The notes under the pieces were generated by a model. The model saw only the letters and a list, made by a program, of their open reading frames with translations, was not told the origin of the DNA and did no database searches. 64,000 nt of DNA from Microbaculum marinisediminis (GTDB lineage Bacteria; Pseudomonadota; Alphaproteobacteria; Rhizobiales; Tepidamorphaceae), in the NCBI RefSeq assembly GCF_025397915.1, contig NZ_JALIDZ010000009.1, positions 124,001-188,000 of the forward strand, given 5' to 3'. A program made the position numbers and the translations under genes. Positions 17,779-26,341 of the stretch are shown piece after piece; the stretch's first letter is position 1; each line of letters opens with the position of its first letter.

Positions 17779-17988
17779 TACGCCGCATGTACACGATGAT
17801 CCAGTTCAAAGCAGCGAACTCGGCTGCAGCCTCCCGCCGGTCTCCGGTCGCACCATGTGCGCCGCGGCTGCTCGCAAGACGAATTCGCGGGATCGCACCC
17901 GCGGTCTTTCGCGGAAACGCCCTGCGGGTGGCGACGGTGCGGTGGATCACATCAGTTTTCCCGCGCGCCCAATCAGGGAGAGTCGTCG

Positions 17989-18507
17989 ATGACACAGGGC
18001 CACAAACAGGTCGGACCGAACCGCTATCGTGAGGATATCGGTCGCCACTTCGAGGACTTCCGCGTTGGCGATGTCTATGAACACCGCCCCGGCCGGACAC
18101 TCTCGGAGACGGACAACACGTGGTTCACGCTGCTGACGATGAACACGCATCCGCTGCACTTCGATGCCGAGTACGCGATCCGGAGCGAGTTCGGCCAGAT
18201 GCTGGTCAACAGCACGCTGACCCTGGCGGTCGTCGTCGGCATGAGCGTCAGCGACACAAGTCAGAAGGCGATCGCCAACCTGGGTTGGAGGGAGATCAGA
18301 CTGATAGCGCCGGTATTCACCGGCGACACGCTCTACGCCGAGAGCGAGGTGCTGGAGGCCCGGGAATCGAACTCGCGTCCGAACGCCGGGGTCGTCACAG
18401 TGGAGACCAGGGGACTCAAGGCGGATGGGACGCAGGTCATTTCGATGGTTCGCACGTTCCTCGTTCCCAAGCGTGGCCACGCGGTCGACGACGCAGCTGA
18501 AGGCTGA
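17989..18507 (+). CDS. MaoC family (R)-hydratase/dehydratase
   Basis: 172-aa single hot-dog protein of the MaoC type, which hydrates enoyl- or mesaconyl-type CoA thioesters. The active-site region reads FTLLTMNTHPLHFDAEYA (about residues 46-63). It has the HPxH part of the usual D-x-N-P-x-H motif but lacks the usual Asp; this variant occurs in mesaconyl-CoA-hydratase-like proteins. The start is ATG 17989 (MTQGHKQVG), with GGGAGAG upstream; the longer open frame is not used. It is followed after 38 bp by a class III CoA-transferase, a pairing typical of CoA-dependent degradation of C4-C6 (di)carboxylates. Substrate uncertain. Confidence 0.85.
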   Translation: MTQGHKQVGPNRYREDIGRHFEDFRVGDVYEHRPGRTLSETDNTWFTLLTMNTHPLHFDAEYAIRSEFGQMLVNSTLTLAVVVGMSVSDTSQKAIANLGWREIRLIAPVFTGDTLYAESEVLEARESNSRPNAGVVTVETRGLKADGTQVISMVRTFLVPKRGHAVDDAAEG

Positions 18508-18545
18508 ACCGCCATACGTTCGGCATAACGATGGAAAGGATTCCC

Positions 18546-19745
18546 ATGTTGCCGCTGGCGGGACTGAGGATTGTCGCGGTGGAACAGTACGGCGCTGGGC
18601 CCTTCGGAACCCAGCATCTGGCCGACCTGGGCGCCGACGTGATCAAGGTGGAAAATCCCGCGCTCGGCGGCGACGTGGCGCGCAGCGTCGGCCCGCATTT
18701 CCTGGACGGGGGCGAAAGCTCGGCATCGAGCCTGTTCTTCCAATCGTTCAACAGAAACAAGCGCAGCATCGCACTCGACCTGAGTCGCGCCGGCGGTCGT
18801 CGCGTTTTCCATGACCTGGTGCGAACTGCCGATGCCGTCGCGTGCAACAATCGCGGCGATGTCCAGGACAAGCTTGGTCTGACCTACGCTCACCTCGGCA
18901 AGGTCAAGCAGTCCATCGTATGCGCGCACCTGACGGGGTATGGGCGCGAGGGCGAGCGCGCAGCGTGGCCCGGTTATGACTACCTGCTGCAGGCGGAGGC
19001 CGGCTATTTCGCGGTAACCGGCGAGCCGGGCAGCCCACCGGCCCGCATGGGGCTGTCGATCGTCGACTTCATGGCAGGCGCCTACTTGGCCTTGGCCGTG
19101 GTCTCGGGCGTGCACCAGGCGCGCGAGACCGGCCGTGGCCGCGATATGGACGTAACTCTGTTCGACACTGCGGTGTTCAACCTGAACTACCTGGCTACGT
19201 GGTACCTGGCGTCCGGCCACAATCAGGGGCGGGAACCCCGCTCCGCCCATCCGTCGTTGACTCCCTGTCAGCTATATATGACCAAGGACGGATGGATCTA
19301 TTTGATGTGCAACAAGGAAAAATTCTGGGAGGAGCTCTGCGGCAAGATCGGGCGTGCCGAATGGGCAATCGACCCAAGGTTCGCGCAGTTTTCCGACCGG
19401 CTTCGCAACCGCGAGGCGCTGACGGGAATGCTGGACGACGTACTGTCGGAGAAAACCACGGCGGAGTGGATGGCCGTGTTTGCCGGCGCCGTGCCGGCGG
19501 CGCCGCTCAACGATGTGGCGCAGGCCCTGGACAACCCGTTTGTCGCCAACCGCGGTCGCATTCAGGATCTGTCGCAGCCCGGCGGCGGCACGTTCCGGAT
19601 GTTGGCGAGTCCGATCCAGTGTCCCGGCGAAGCGCCCCCGGCATCCCCGGGCCCCGCGCTCGGCGGCGATACAGAAGCGCTACTGGACGAACTCGGCTAT
19701 GATTCCGAGACCCGGTTGCGGCTTTTGGATACTGGTGTGGGATGA
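18546..19745 (+). CDS. CaiB/BaiF family (class III) CoA-transferase
   Basis: 399-aa enzyme that transfers CoA between an acyl-CoA donor and a free acid through an aspartyl intermediate. The catalytic Asp is Asp174 in RMGLSIVDFMAGAY. Family motifs LAGLRIVAVEQYGAGPFGTQHLADLGADVIKVENP and FNRNKRSIALDL are intact. I start at ATG 18546, which has GAAAGG upstream, rather than at ATG 18531. The stop overlaps the next gene's start (ATGA), so translation is coupled to the GntR regulator. With the MaoC hydratase and TRAP importer it suggests activation and hydration of an imported organic acid. Confidence 0.9.
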   Translation: MLPLAGLRIVAVEQYGAGPFGTQHLADLGADVIKVENPALGGDVARSVGPHFLDGGESSASSLFFQSFNRNKRSIALDLSRAGGRRVFHDLVRTADAVACNNRGDVQDKLGLTYAHLGKVKQSIVCAHLTGYGREGERAAWPGYDYLLQAEAGYFAVTGEPGSPPARMGLSIVDFMAGAYLALAVVSGVHQARETGRGRDMDVTLFDTAVFNLNYLATWYLASGHNQGREPRSAHPSLTPCQLYMTKDGWIYLMCNKEKFWEELCGKIGRAEWAIDPRFAQFSDRLRNREALTGMLDDVLSEKTTAEWMAVFAGAVPAAPLNDVAQALDNPFVANRGRIQDLSQPGGGTFRMLASPIQCPGEAPPASPGPALGGDTEALLDELGYDSETRLRLLDTGVG

Positions 19746-20500
19746 GTGACACTGCACTGATTGGCAAGACCCAGCCGCGCTACATCCTTGTGGCGCGACG
19801 GCTTATCGACGACATCACCACCGGTCGCTACCCCGTGGGAGACCTGCTTCCGACCGAAGCCGAGCTGTGCATACAGTACGGCGTCAGCCGGCACACGGTG
19901 CGCGAGGCTATCCGGGAAGTTATAGGGCTGGGCCTCGTCGCCCGGCGCCAAGGGGTCGGCACCCGCGTCGTCTCGCAGACGCCGTCGCGCGGCTACAGCC
20001 ACATGTTGACGTCGTTCGATGACCTGCTGCGTTTCGCCACGGGCACTTCCCTCGTCGACGTGACCTCGGAGGACACGGTCGCCGACGCACGCCTTGCAGA
20101 ACGTGGCCAGTTTCAGCGCGGGCAGAAGCTGGTCCGTTTCGAAGCGCTTCGGGTGCCGAGCGACGACACTGGAGCGTTGCCGCTGGCCTGGAGCGAGGTT
20201 TATGTCCTGGCCGCCTATGCCGATATTCGCGACGATATCGGGAAGCGCGAAGGCGCCATCGGCTGGTTCATAGAGCAGCGCTATGGCGTGCGGATCATGG
20301 AGATCCGACAAGAGATCGTCGCCGTCAACGTGGACGAAACGCTCGCCGGCAAGCTGCGCGTCGCGCCGGGAAGCCCGGCGCTGAGGATCGAGCGCTGCTA
20401 CGTGGGCGACGACGGCGAGGTGTTCGAGTATGCGGTCAGCGTGAGCCCGGCGGACCGATATTCTTTTGCGATGCGCCTGACGCGGGACGCTGCGGGGTAG
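19742..20500 (+). CDS. GntR family regulator, HutC/UTRA subfamily
   Basis: 252 aa. The N-terminal winged helix (about residues 10-80: RYILVARRLIDDITTGRYPVGDLLPTEAELCIQYGVSRHTVREAIREV) is followed by a UTRA ligand-binding domain (about 95-245) with the typical end GEVFEYAVSVSPADRYSFAM. It is the third gene of the MaoC/CoA-transferase operon and most likely binds the 14-bp-core palindrome between the two divergent operons at 17757-17770. That would let it repress both importer and enzymes until the acid or its CoA ester is present. Confidence 0.9.
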   Translation: MSDTALIGKTQPRYILVARRLIDDITTGRYPVGDLLPTEAELCIQYGVSRHTVREAIREVIGLGLVARRQGVGTRVVSQTPSRGYSHMLTSFDDLLRFATGTSLVDVTSEDTVADARLAERGQFQRGQKLVRFEALRVPSDDTGALPLAWSEVYVLAAYADIRDDIGKREGAIGWFIEQRYGVRIMEIRQEIVAVNVDETLAGKLRVAPGSPALRIERCYVGDDGEVFEYAVSVSPADRYSFAMRLTRDAAG

Positions 20501-20662
20501 ACATCACCGCGCGTTCCCACGGCTATGACACTGTCTCGCGGTTCACGATGACTCCGCCAAATGGGTGCATCGGCGCCCGAGTGCACTTCGACTGGCGCCG
20601 TTGACCAGTTCCTAATCAGACACGGTTAGTGTGGGCCTCCGACAGCTTCCGAAGGGTTCCGC

Positions 20663-21850
20663 ATGATCGCTCGACTACTGAAATCCGCCGCGCTCGGACA
20701 GGCCGCCACCGCCGGTGCGCTGCTCATGACCGTCGTTTCCGGCACGCAGGCCGAGGCCGGGCCCGCCGGCGCGACGCCGCAACAGGTGCAGCTGGCGCTG
20801 GACCGGCTCGTGATGCGGCCAGACGGCCCGCCCGGCGCGATCGTCGTCGTCCGGCGCGGCGGCAAGCGCCAGGTCTTCACGGCAGGCACCGCGACCGTGT
20901 GCACGCTGCCGGCCGACTTGCCCTGCCGCCCATTTCGGCGTCCGCGCGCCGGCGACGCGATGCGGATCGCCAGTGTCTCGAAGACGTTCTCGGGCGCCAC
21001 GGCACTGGCCCTCGTCACCGACGGCGCGCTTTCGCTCGACGATACCATCGGAACCGTCCTGCCCGACCTGCCCGCCGACTGGCACCCGGTCAGCCTGCGC
21101 GACCTGCTCAACCATACGAGCGGACTGCCCGATTTCGCCAAAAGCCCGAAATTCGGACCGACGATCGCCGCCTCGCCGCATCGGGCGCCGCCGCCGCGCA
21201 CGCTGCTGTCGTTCGTCGAGGACCAGCCCCTCGCCTTCGCGCCGGGCACGGCCTACGCGTATTCGAATTCAGACAATATCGTCGTCGGCCTCATGGTCGA
21301 AAAGGCGGCGGGCGACCCCTACGCGAAGGTTCTCAAGCAGCGGATCTACCGGCCGCTGAGGCTGAGGCGCGCGGAACTGAAAAACCGCGCGGCGATGCCG
21401 CGTCCCTACATGCACGGCTATTCGATCGAGGCCGACGGCTCATACGATGACGTGAGTACCGAAATCGCCTTTGGCGGCTATGCCTGGGCATCGGGCGGGA
21501 TCGTGGCCTCGCCTGCCGACCTGTCGACCTATGTCGGCGCCTATGTCGGTGGCGACCTGTTCGGCCGGACGGCCCGCAGGGCGCAGTTCCGGTTTCGCGC
21601 CGGAGATCAATCCAGCCCGCCCGGTCCGGGCCGGAACGCGGCCGGGCTCGCCCTGTTCCGCTACAAGACGCGGTGCGGCACCGTCTACGGCCATACCGGG
21701 TCTATCCTCGGCTATACGCAACTCGTCGCGGCGAGCCGTAACGGCCGGCGCAGCGTGACCTTCTCCATCAACACGCAAGCCGCCGCCTCCCTGATCCCCG
21801 CGCTGCGCCGGGCCCAGGTGAAGGCCGTCTGCCTGGCGCTCGGCAAATAG
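20663..21850 (+). CDS. Secreted serine hydrolase, beta-lactamase/DD-peptidase fold
   Basis: 395 aa. The N-terminal hydrophobic segment ending GTQAEAGPAG suggests export. The three catalytic motifs are present: SxxK at Ser104-Lys107 (ASVSKTF), YSN in YAYSNSDNIV and HTG in GHTGSILGYTQ. The family includes D-aminopeptidases, esterases and class C beta-lactamase relatives; nothing here proves beta-lactamase activity. It has its own upstream region with a weak TTGACC-N18-GTTAGT promoter candidate at 20601-20630. A strong terminator follows it, so it is probably a single-gene unit, unrelated to its neighbours. Confidence 0.85.
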   Translation: MIARLLKSAALGQAATAGALLMTVVSGTQAEAGPAGATPQQVQLALDRLVMRPDGPPGAIVVVRRGGKRQVFTAGTATVCTLPADLPCRPFRRPRAGDAMRIASVSKTFSGATALALVTDGALSLDDTIGTVLPDLPADWHPVSLRDLLNHTSGLPDFAKSPKFGPTIAASPHRAPPPRTLLSFVEDQPLAFAPGTAYAYSNSDNIVVGLMVEKAAGDPYAKVLKQRIYRPLRLRRAELKNRAAMPRPYMHGYSIEADGSYDDVSTEIAFGGYAWASGGIVASPADLSTYVGAYVGGDLFGRTARRAQFRFRAGDQSSPPGPGRNAAGLALFRYKTRCGTVYGHTGSILGYTQLVAASRNGRRSVTFSINTQAAASLIPALRRAQVKAVCLALGK

Positions 21851-21867
21851 GCCGCGGCCGCGACCAC

Positions 21868-21893
21868 GCATCGCCCCGACAGCGGGGCGATGC
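21868..21893. terminator. Bidirectional terminator hairpin
   Basis: Perfect 11-bp stem GCATCGCCCCG (21868-21878) and CGGGGCGATGC (21883-21893) with an ACAG loop. It lies between the ends of the convergent serine hydrolase and glyoxalase-like genes. It is followed by only short T runs, but stem strength and position make it a convincing terminator. Confidence 0.8.
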
Positions 21894-21912
21894 GGCCTTA
21901 TGGTTTCAGCGC

Positions 21913-22725
21913 TCACACGCCCCGTTCATTCGACCGCGCAATCTGCAGTCCCGAAAGCGTTTGGAAAGGTGCCCAGGAAGATTGCGGCGCAAGAACGACT
22001 GAATCGCGATTGCCGGTTTCGGAAACACAGGCCCCGACAATGCCCGGCGGGCCATTCCGAATGACGATGAAGGTACCGCCCATTTCCAGTATGGAGCCAT
22101 CCGGTACTTCCGTAGGCCGGATGCCGAACAGTCTGCCTAAAATGGCTGCCGCGGCGCCCGGATCGGGCGCCTGGACAGCGACAGCTGGCATCGCGACCAT
22201 TGCGTTGGCATGGGTGACGAACTCGCGTCGGCGGTAGTGAAGCGGCGTGTGGTGGCGAACCGTGACGCAGGGCACCGGCAGTTCCGCGGGGTCGGGCAGG
22301 ACGACCTCCAGATGAACGTCCAGGATCCTGCCCTCCCCGACCGGCCATTGCCGGCGGATCGACATCGGCCCCGAATGGCCAATGCCGATGGCATCCAGGT
22401 GCGCGCAGTACCGCGCCATGTCGTCGACGGCGACGACGATCGCGGCGGGTCCAAGGCGCTCGCCGAGGACCTCCAGAACCGCCTGAGGCACCTGCGCCTT
22501 GTCGGTAATCTGAAGAAACTCGATGAAACTGGTGGCACCGGGCGGGGCCTCGGCAAAACAGATCAACCGGTTGACCAGCCCGGGCATGACACTGGGCGGG
22601 CTCAGGGTAAATCCCGCGCTTTCCGCTTCCGCCGAGGCCGCATCGAGATCGCCGACCATCACCATCACATGGTCCAGCCCGAGGATGGCAGGCAAGCGGT
22701 CCGTATCTTCACGTCGCGCCGGCAT
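21913..22725 (-). CDS. VOC superfamily protein, Glyoxalase_3-like
   Basis: 270-aa two-module protein. The N-terminal beta-alpha-beta-beta-beta unit starts ILGLDHVMVMVGDLDAASAEAESAGFTLSPP, and FIEFLQITD is typical of the Glyoxalase_3 family. A second, weaker module begins near residue 170. VOC folds bind a divalent metal and include dioxygenases, isomerases and lyases; the exact reaction here is unknown. It is the last gene of the minus-strand operon that starts with an alpha/beta hydrolase at 26263 and encodes a complete ABC importer. That places it in the same putative heterocycle pathway. Confidence 0.75.
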   Translation of the reverse strand: MPARREDTDRLPAILGLDHVMVMVGDLDAASAEAESAGFTLSPPSVMPGLVNRLICFAEAPPGATSFIEFLQITDKAQVPQAVLEVLGERLGPAAIVVAVDDMARYCAHLDAIGIGHSGPMSIRRQWPVGEGRILDVHLEVVLPDPAELPVPCVTVRHHTPLHYRRREFVTHANAMVAMPAVAVQAPDPGAAAAILGRLFGIRPTEVPDGSILEMGGTFIVIRNGPPGIVGACVSETGNRDSVVLAPQSSWAPFQTLSGLQIARSNERGV

Positions 22726-22734
22726 CGCTACGGC

Positions 22735-23640
22735 TCAGGCGTTCAGTTTGGCTTCGGACCTGAAACCGCCGCGTCGCGAGGACATCGCGAGCATCACGAG
22801 GACGAACAACCCGGTTACGAGTTTCAGATCGGAGGGGTTCACGCCGGCCGCGAGACCTGCCGAGATCACCTGGTAGTAAACGACCGAGCCGACGAACGGG
22901 GCAGCGACCTGTCGCCCGACGCTCGAGCGACCGACGATCGCCTCGCCGATGATCAACGCCGCGAGGCCGTTGATCAGCACGCCGAACCCCATTGCCACAT
23001 CCGCGTAGCCCTGGATCTGCGCGACCGAGGCGCCGGCGAAGGCGCTGAACGCGTTGGCGGCACCGACGCCCAGAAGCGTCATCTGCCAGGTGTTGATCCC
23101 GTTCGCCCGCGCCATTGCGCTGCTCGCACCGGTCGACCGCAGCCCCAGGCCACTGTCGGTGCGCAAGTACCAGCTCAACAGCAGGACGACCGCGACCACG
23201 ACCGGAAGCCAGATGCTGTTCTGCAACAGCACATCGACGTTGAAGTTCGGAAAGATGCTGTCGAAGAACGTCGCCTCGGTGAACAGTGGCGTATTCGACT
23301 TGCCCATGATGCGCAGGTTCAGGCTCCACAGCATCGTGATCATCAGGATGCCGGCCAGGAGCGTGTTGATGCGCAGATTGAGGTGGATGAGCGCGGTCGC
23401 ACACCCGGCAAGGAAACCGGCCGCGACGGCGATCATGAACGCGAGGGAAGGCGGAACGCCGGCAACCAGCAAGGCGGCGCACAGGCATCCGCCCAGTGGA
23501 AACGCGCCTTCGCATGTCAGATCGGGAAAGTTCAGCAATCGGAACGGGATCATGATGCCGAGCGCGACGAACCCGTAGACCAGACTCTGCGCCAGCGTTA
23601 CCGGCACGAGGCTCCAGAAGCCACTTATGAAATCGATCAT
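22735..23640 (-). CDS. ABC importer permease of the ABC_sub_bind-linked type
   Basis: 301-aa membrane protein with eight or nine helices (BPD_transp_2 fold). It begins SLVYGFVALGIMIPFRLLNFPDLTCEGAFPLGG and has the coupling loop LRSTGASSAMARANGIN, both characteristic of permeases working with ABC_sub_bind proteins, such as TrpX-type aromatic amino acid systems. Its ATG overlaps the stop of the ATPase gene by one base (TAATG), so the two are translationally coupled. It imports the unknown substrate of this cassette. Confidence 0.88.
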   Translation of the reverse strand: MIDFISGFWSLVPVTLAQSLVYGFVALGIMIPFRLLNFPDLTCEGAFPLGGCLCAALLVAGVPPSLAFMIAVAAGFLAGCATALIHLNLRINTLLAGILMITMLWSLNLRIMGKSNTPLFTEATFFDSIFPNFNVDVLLQNSIWLPVVVAVVLLLSWYLRTDSGLGLRSTGASSAMARANGINTWQMTLLGVGAANAFSAFAGASVAQIQGYADVAMGFGVLINGLAALIIGEAIVGRSSVGRQVAAPFVGSVVYYQVISAGLAAGVNPSDLKLVTGLFVLVMLAMSSRRGGFRSEAKLNA

Positions 23641-24437
23641 TATTGCACCAGAAGCGCCTTGTCGTCGGAGAGGTGGAACCGCTCGACGAGAGCTTCGACC
23701 GTCAGTTTCGCCTTCTCCTCGCCGGAGGCCTCGAACACGATCTTGCCCTCATGCATCATGATCAACCGGTTCCCGCAATCGATCGCGTGCTGCATGTTGT
23801 GGGTGATCATCAGCGTCGTGATGCGCGAATTTTCCACGGCGTGGATTGTCGCTGCCATGACCGCTTCCGCTGTCCTGGGATCGAGCGCGGCGCAGTGCTC
23901 GTCAAGCACCAGCGCCTTGGGGTGCTGAAGGCACGCCATTATCAAGGACAGTGCCTGCCTCTGCCCGCCGGAAAGCATCTCCACCTGGGTCTGAAGCCGG
24001 TCTTCCAGGCCGAGACCGAGCGGTTCCAGCGCTTCGGCAAACCGTTTGCGACGGGCGCCCGTCAGCGAGTAGGTCAAGGTTCGATACTGACCGCGCTTCA
24101 GGGCAACCGAAAGGTTCTCCTCGACCGTCAACCCGGCCGCGGTCCCTTGCGAGGGATCCTGAAACACGCGCGCCACATACCGGGCCCGACGGTGGACGGG
24201 GGCGAGCGTAATGTCGTCGTCCCCGATGATGACCCGCCCCGTGTCGGGGGAAACCTCGCCCGCCACAACGTTCAGAAGCGTACTCTTCCCCGCCCCGTTG
24301 CTGCCGATCACCACCGTAAAATCGCCCTCGGCAAGGGTAAGGTCGATCCCGCAAAGGGCATGGCGTTCGGTCGGCGTGTTGGGGTTGAAGGTCTTCCAAA
24401 CGTCCGAGACTGCAAGGGCGGACTGGGTTTGCACCAT
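23640..24437 (-). CDS. ABC importer ATP-binding protein
   Basis: 265-aa ATPase. Walker A is GSNGAGKST, the signature LSGGQRQALSLIMA and Walker B ALVLDEHCAALD. ARYVARVFQDPSQGTAAGLTVEENL is typical of the TrpZ-like ATPases that accompany ABC_sub_bind proteins. It lies between the binding protein (10 bp away) and the permease (1-bp overlap). It energises import. Confidence 0.9.
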   Translation of the reverse strand: MVQTQSALAVSDVWKTFNPNTPTERHALCGIDLTLAEGDFTVVIGSNGAGKSTLLNVVAGEVSPDTGRVIIGDDDITLAPVHRRARYVARVFQDPSQGTAAGLTVEENLSVALKRGQYRTLTYSLTGARRKRFAEALEPLGLGLEDRLQTQVEMLSGGQRQALSLIMACLQHPKALVLDEHCAALDPRTAEAVMAATIHAVENSRITTLMITHNMQHAIDCGNRLIMMHEGKIVFEASGEEKAKLTVEALVERFHLSDDKALLVQ

Positions 24438-24447
24438 CAGTCCAGGC

Positions 24448-25395
24448 TCACTGAACGCTGTCGGCGTAGGCGTCGGGCACCGTTACGCCCCAGCGCTCAA
24501 CCTGCGGCTTGCTGATGACGACGCTGTGATCGGCAGGGGTCGGCACCGTCGGCGGAATTTCCGAGACCTTCTTTCCCTTGAAGACCTGGTCGACGATACC
24601 GGCCGCGCTTGCGCCGATCTTCGGCCAGTCTACCGAGTAGGACGCAAGCATCTCGCCCTTCTCGACGGGCGCCGGCAGGCCGTTGAAGGCCGGGACACCG
24701 ATCCGTTCCGCGATCGCGGCAATCTGGGCCGTCGCAGGCTGAAACAGGTTGGACGGGAAGACGTAAATCGCATCCACCTTGCCATTCAGCGACTGGATGC
24801 GCTGCGGCAGATCGTTGACGTTGTCTACTCCGACCAGCACCAGCTCGATGCCATGCTTCGGCGCAAATTCGACGAGACGTTCGCGCAGCGCGTTGTCGGC
24901 GTCGTCGCCGGGATTGTAAGGCACGCCGAGCCGAGTGAGATCCGGCATCAGTTCCTTCACGAAGGCCAGCGTGCCATCCATGTCGACCAGATTGGACGCG
25001 CCGGTCATGTTCGGGGCGGCGGTGCTCCAGTCGGGAACGAGGCCGGCGACGACCGGATCCTGCACGGCGGCGAAGACAACCGGGATAGAGGGGTCCTGCA
25101 AAGCCCGCACCGCAGTCTGCGTCACCGGCGTCGTGATCGTCACGACGACATCGGGCTTGTCAGCAGCGATCTTCGCCAGCATCTGCGGAATGACGTTCCG
25201 CTCCCAGTTCACCTGATCATAGGTGAAGGTAACGTCGTCGTAACCCCGTTCGGCCATCGACTCCTTCAGGCCGTCGATCACCAGCTGGAGCGCCGGATGA
25301 TCGCCGAAATTGGCGATCGCGATCGTCTTTGGTTCCGCATGAGCGGCTGTCACGTTCATGACAACGGCTGCGATAGCGGGAAGAACCCATTTCAT
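24448..25395 (-). CDS. ABC importer substrate-binding protein, ABC_sub_bind family
   Basis: 315-aa periplasmic binding protein. It starts at ATG 25393-25395 (MKWVLPAIAAVVM) with GAAGGGGATG upstream, and the signal peptide ends at AHAEP. Family features: IANFGDHPALQLVIDGLKESMAERGYDDVTF, the DVVVTITTPVTQTA block, PVVFAAVQDPVVAGLV and DAIYVFPSNLF. Known members bind aromatic amino acids (TrpX), making an aromatic or heteroaromatic ligand plausible. It follows the alpha/beta hydrolase by 52 bp and heads the importer block. Confidence 0.88.
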   Translation of the reverse strand: MKWVLPAIAAVVMNVTAAHAEPKTIAIANFGDHPALQLVIDGLKESMAERGYDDVTFTYDQVNWERNVIPQMLAKIAADKPDVVVTITTPVTQTAVRALQDPSIPVVFAAVQDPVVAGLVPDWSTAAPNMTGASNLVDMDGTLAFVKELMPDLTRLGVPYNPGDDADNALRERLVEFAPKHGIELVLVGVDNVNDLPQRIQSLNGKVDAIYVFPSNLFQPATAQIAAIAERIGVPAFNGLPAPVEKGEMLASYSVDWPKIGASAAGIVDQVFKGKKVSEIPPTVPTPADHSVVISKPQVERWGVTVPDAYADSVQ

Positions 25396-25447
25396 AATTT
25401 CATCCCCTTCGTTGTTGCGCCCTCTGCCGGGCGTCATTGATTAAGTT

Positions 25448-26263
25448 TCAGACCGTTTGTTCGAGCGTTGCGTGTGTGTTGAGGAACGATGCGAGTACCG
25501 TGTTGAACTCGTCGGGTTTCTCGATGTTCATGAGATGCCCGGCATCGTCGACGACTTCGTATCGGCAGCCGGGGATCTGATCGGCGATCGCACGCATCTG
25601 CGTAGTAGCTGCCACCGCATCGTGGCTCGCGGCGACCACCAACGTAGGTACATCAATCGTCGACATGTCGAGGAACGGCGCGATCGACAACCGCGCTTCC
25701 ATCGTCTTGCGGTAGGCTTCCGGGTGCAGGGCTTCGAGGCTGGCGCGTATTGTCCGTGTCGCGTGCGCCGACGGATTCGGGCCGAGCAGGCGCGGCAGCA
25801 TCTTCTCCACCGTTATGGCAGCCTCCCCGCTCGCTGTCGACGAAATGCGTTCGGCCGCGAACCTCTTGGGATCGTCGAACACCGGCCGGTCGCCGGGCCG
25901 ACAGGCCGCCAGCGTAAGGCTGAGTGTGCGGGCACGATGGCGGGCGTAGAAGGCCTGTACGACGAGCCCTCCCATGGACAGCCCGACCAGATGAGCCCTC
26001 TTGGCGCCTATAAATTCGAGGGTCCGCGAAATGTCTTCGACGAAGTCGAAAAAATCGAGCGACCCGGCCGGATCCTGGCTGTCTCCGTAACCGCGGAGGT
26101 CAATGGCGACCGCCCGGTAGTTTCCGGACAAACTGCGAAGCTGATCGGCCCAGTTGGATCGATTGCCTCCAATGCCATGGACGAAAATCACGACGGGACC
26201 ATCGCCAACAACATCGGCGACGAGGGCGGGCGAGCCCAGAATGTCAACGGTCTCAACGTTCAT
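25448..26263 (-). CDS. Alpha/beta hydrolase (PcaD/NicD-like size and triad)
   Basis: 271-aa hydrolase with the triad Ser96 (GLSMGG), Asp215 (ASHDAVA) and His243 (DDAGHLMN), and oxyanion motif HGIGGN. No signal peptide. Length and triad fit enol-lactone hydrolases (PcaD) and N-formylmaleamate deformylase (NicD/PicE). The second option matters because a 2,5-dihydroxypyridine-dioxygenase-family enzyme lies in the divergent operon. It is the first gene of the importer operon, divergent from the LysR gene with 78 bp between them. The specific assignment is an inference. Confidence 0.85.
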   Translation of the reverse strand: MNVETVDILGSPALVADVVGDGPVVIFVHGIGGNRSNWADQLRSLSGNYRAVAIDLRGYGDSQDPAGSLDFFDFVEDISRTLEFIGAKRAHLVGLSMGGLVVQAFYARHRARTLSLTLAACRPGDRPVFDDPKRFAAERISSTASGEAAITVEKMLPRLLGPNPSAHATRTIRASLEALHPEAYRKTMEARLSIAPFLDMSTIDVPTLVVAASHDAVAATTQMRAIADQIPGCRYEVVDDAGHLMNIEKPDEFNTVLASFLNTHATLEQTV

Positions 26264-26308
26264 GAATTGACAATGCAGCGGGAAAACTCATTATTACAAG
26301 TATGCACG

Positions 26309-26325
26309 TTACGCCTAGGGCATAA
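26309..26325. promoter_or_regulatory. Candidate LysR-type binding box
   Basis: TTACGCCTAGGGCATAA, an interrupted palindrome with TTA-N11-TAA geometry (six of eight pairs), lies in the 78-bp gap between the divergent alpha/beta hydrolase and LysR genes, 17 bp upstream of the LysR start. Position and T-N11-A form fit a LysR site controlling both operons. Confidence 0.5.
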
Positions 26326-26341
26326 TCCACAGTTATGAGTC

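Noticed and set aside
20663-21850. Annotation as an antibiotic-resistance beta-lactamase
   Set aside because: The SxxK, YSN and HTG motifs are shared by many esterases and peptidases of the fold; no context supports resistance.
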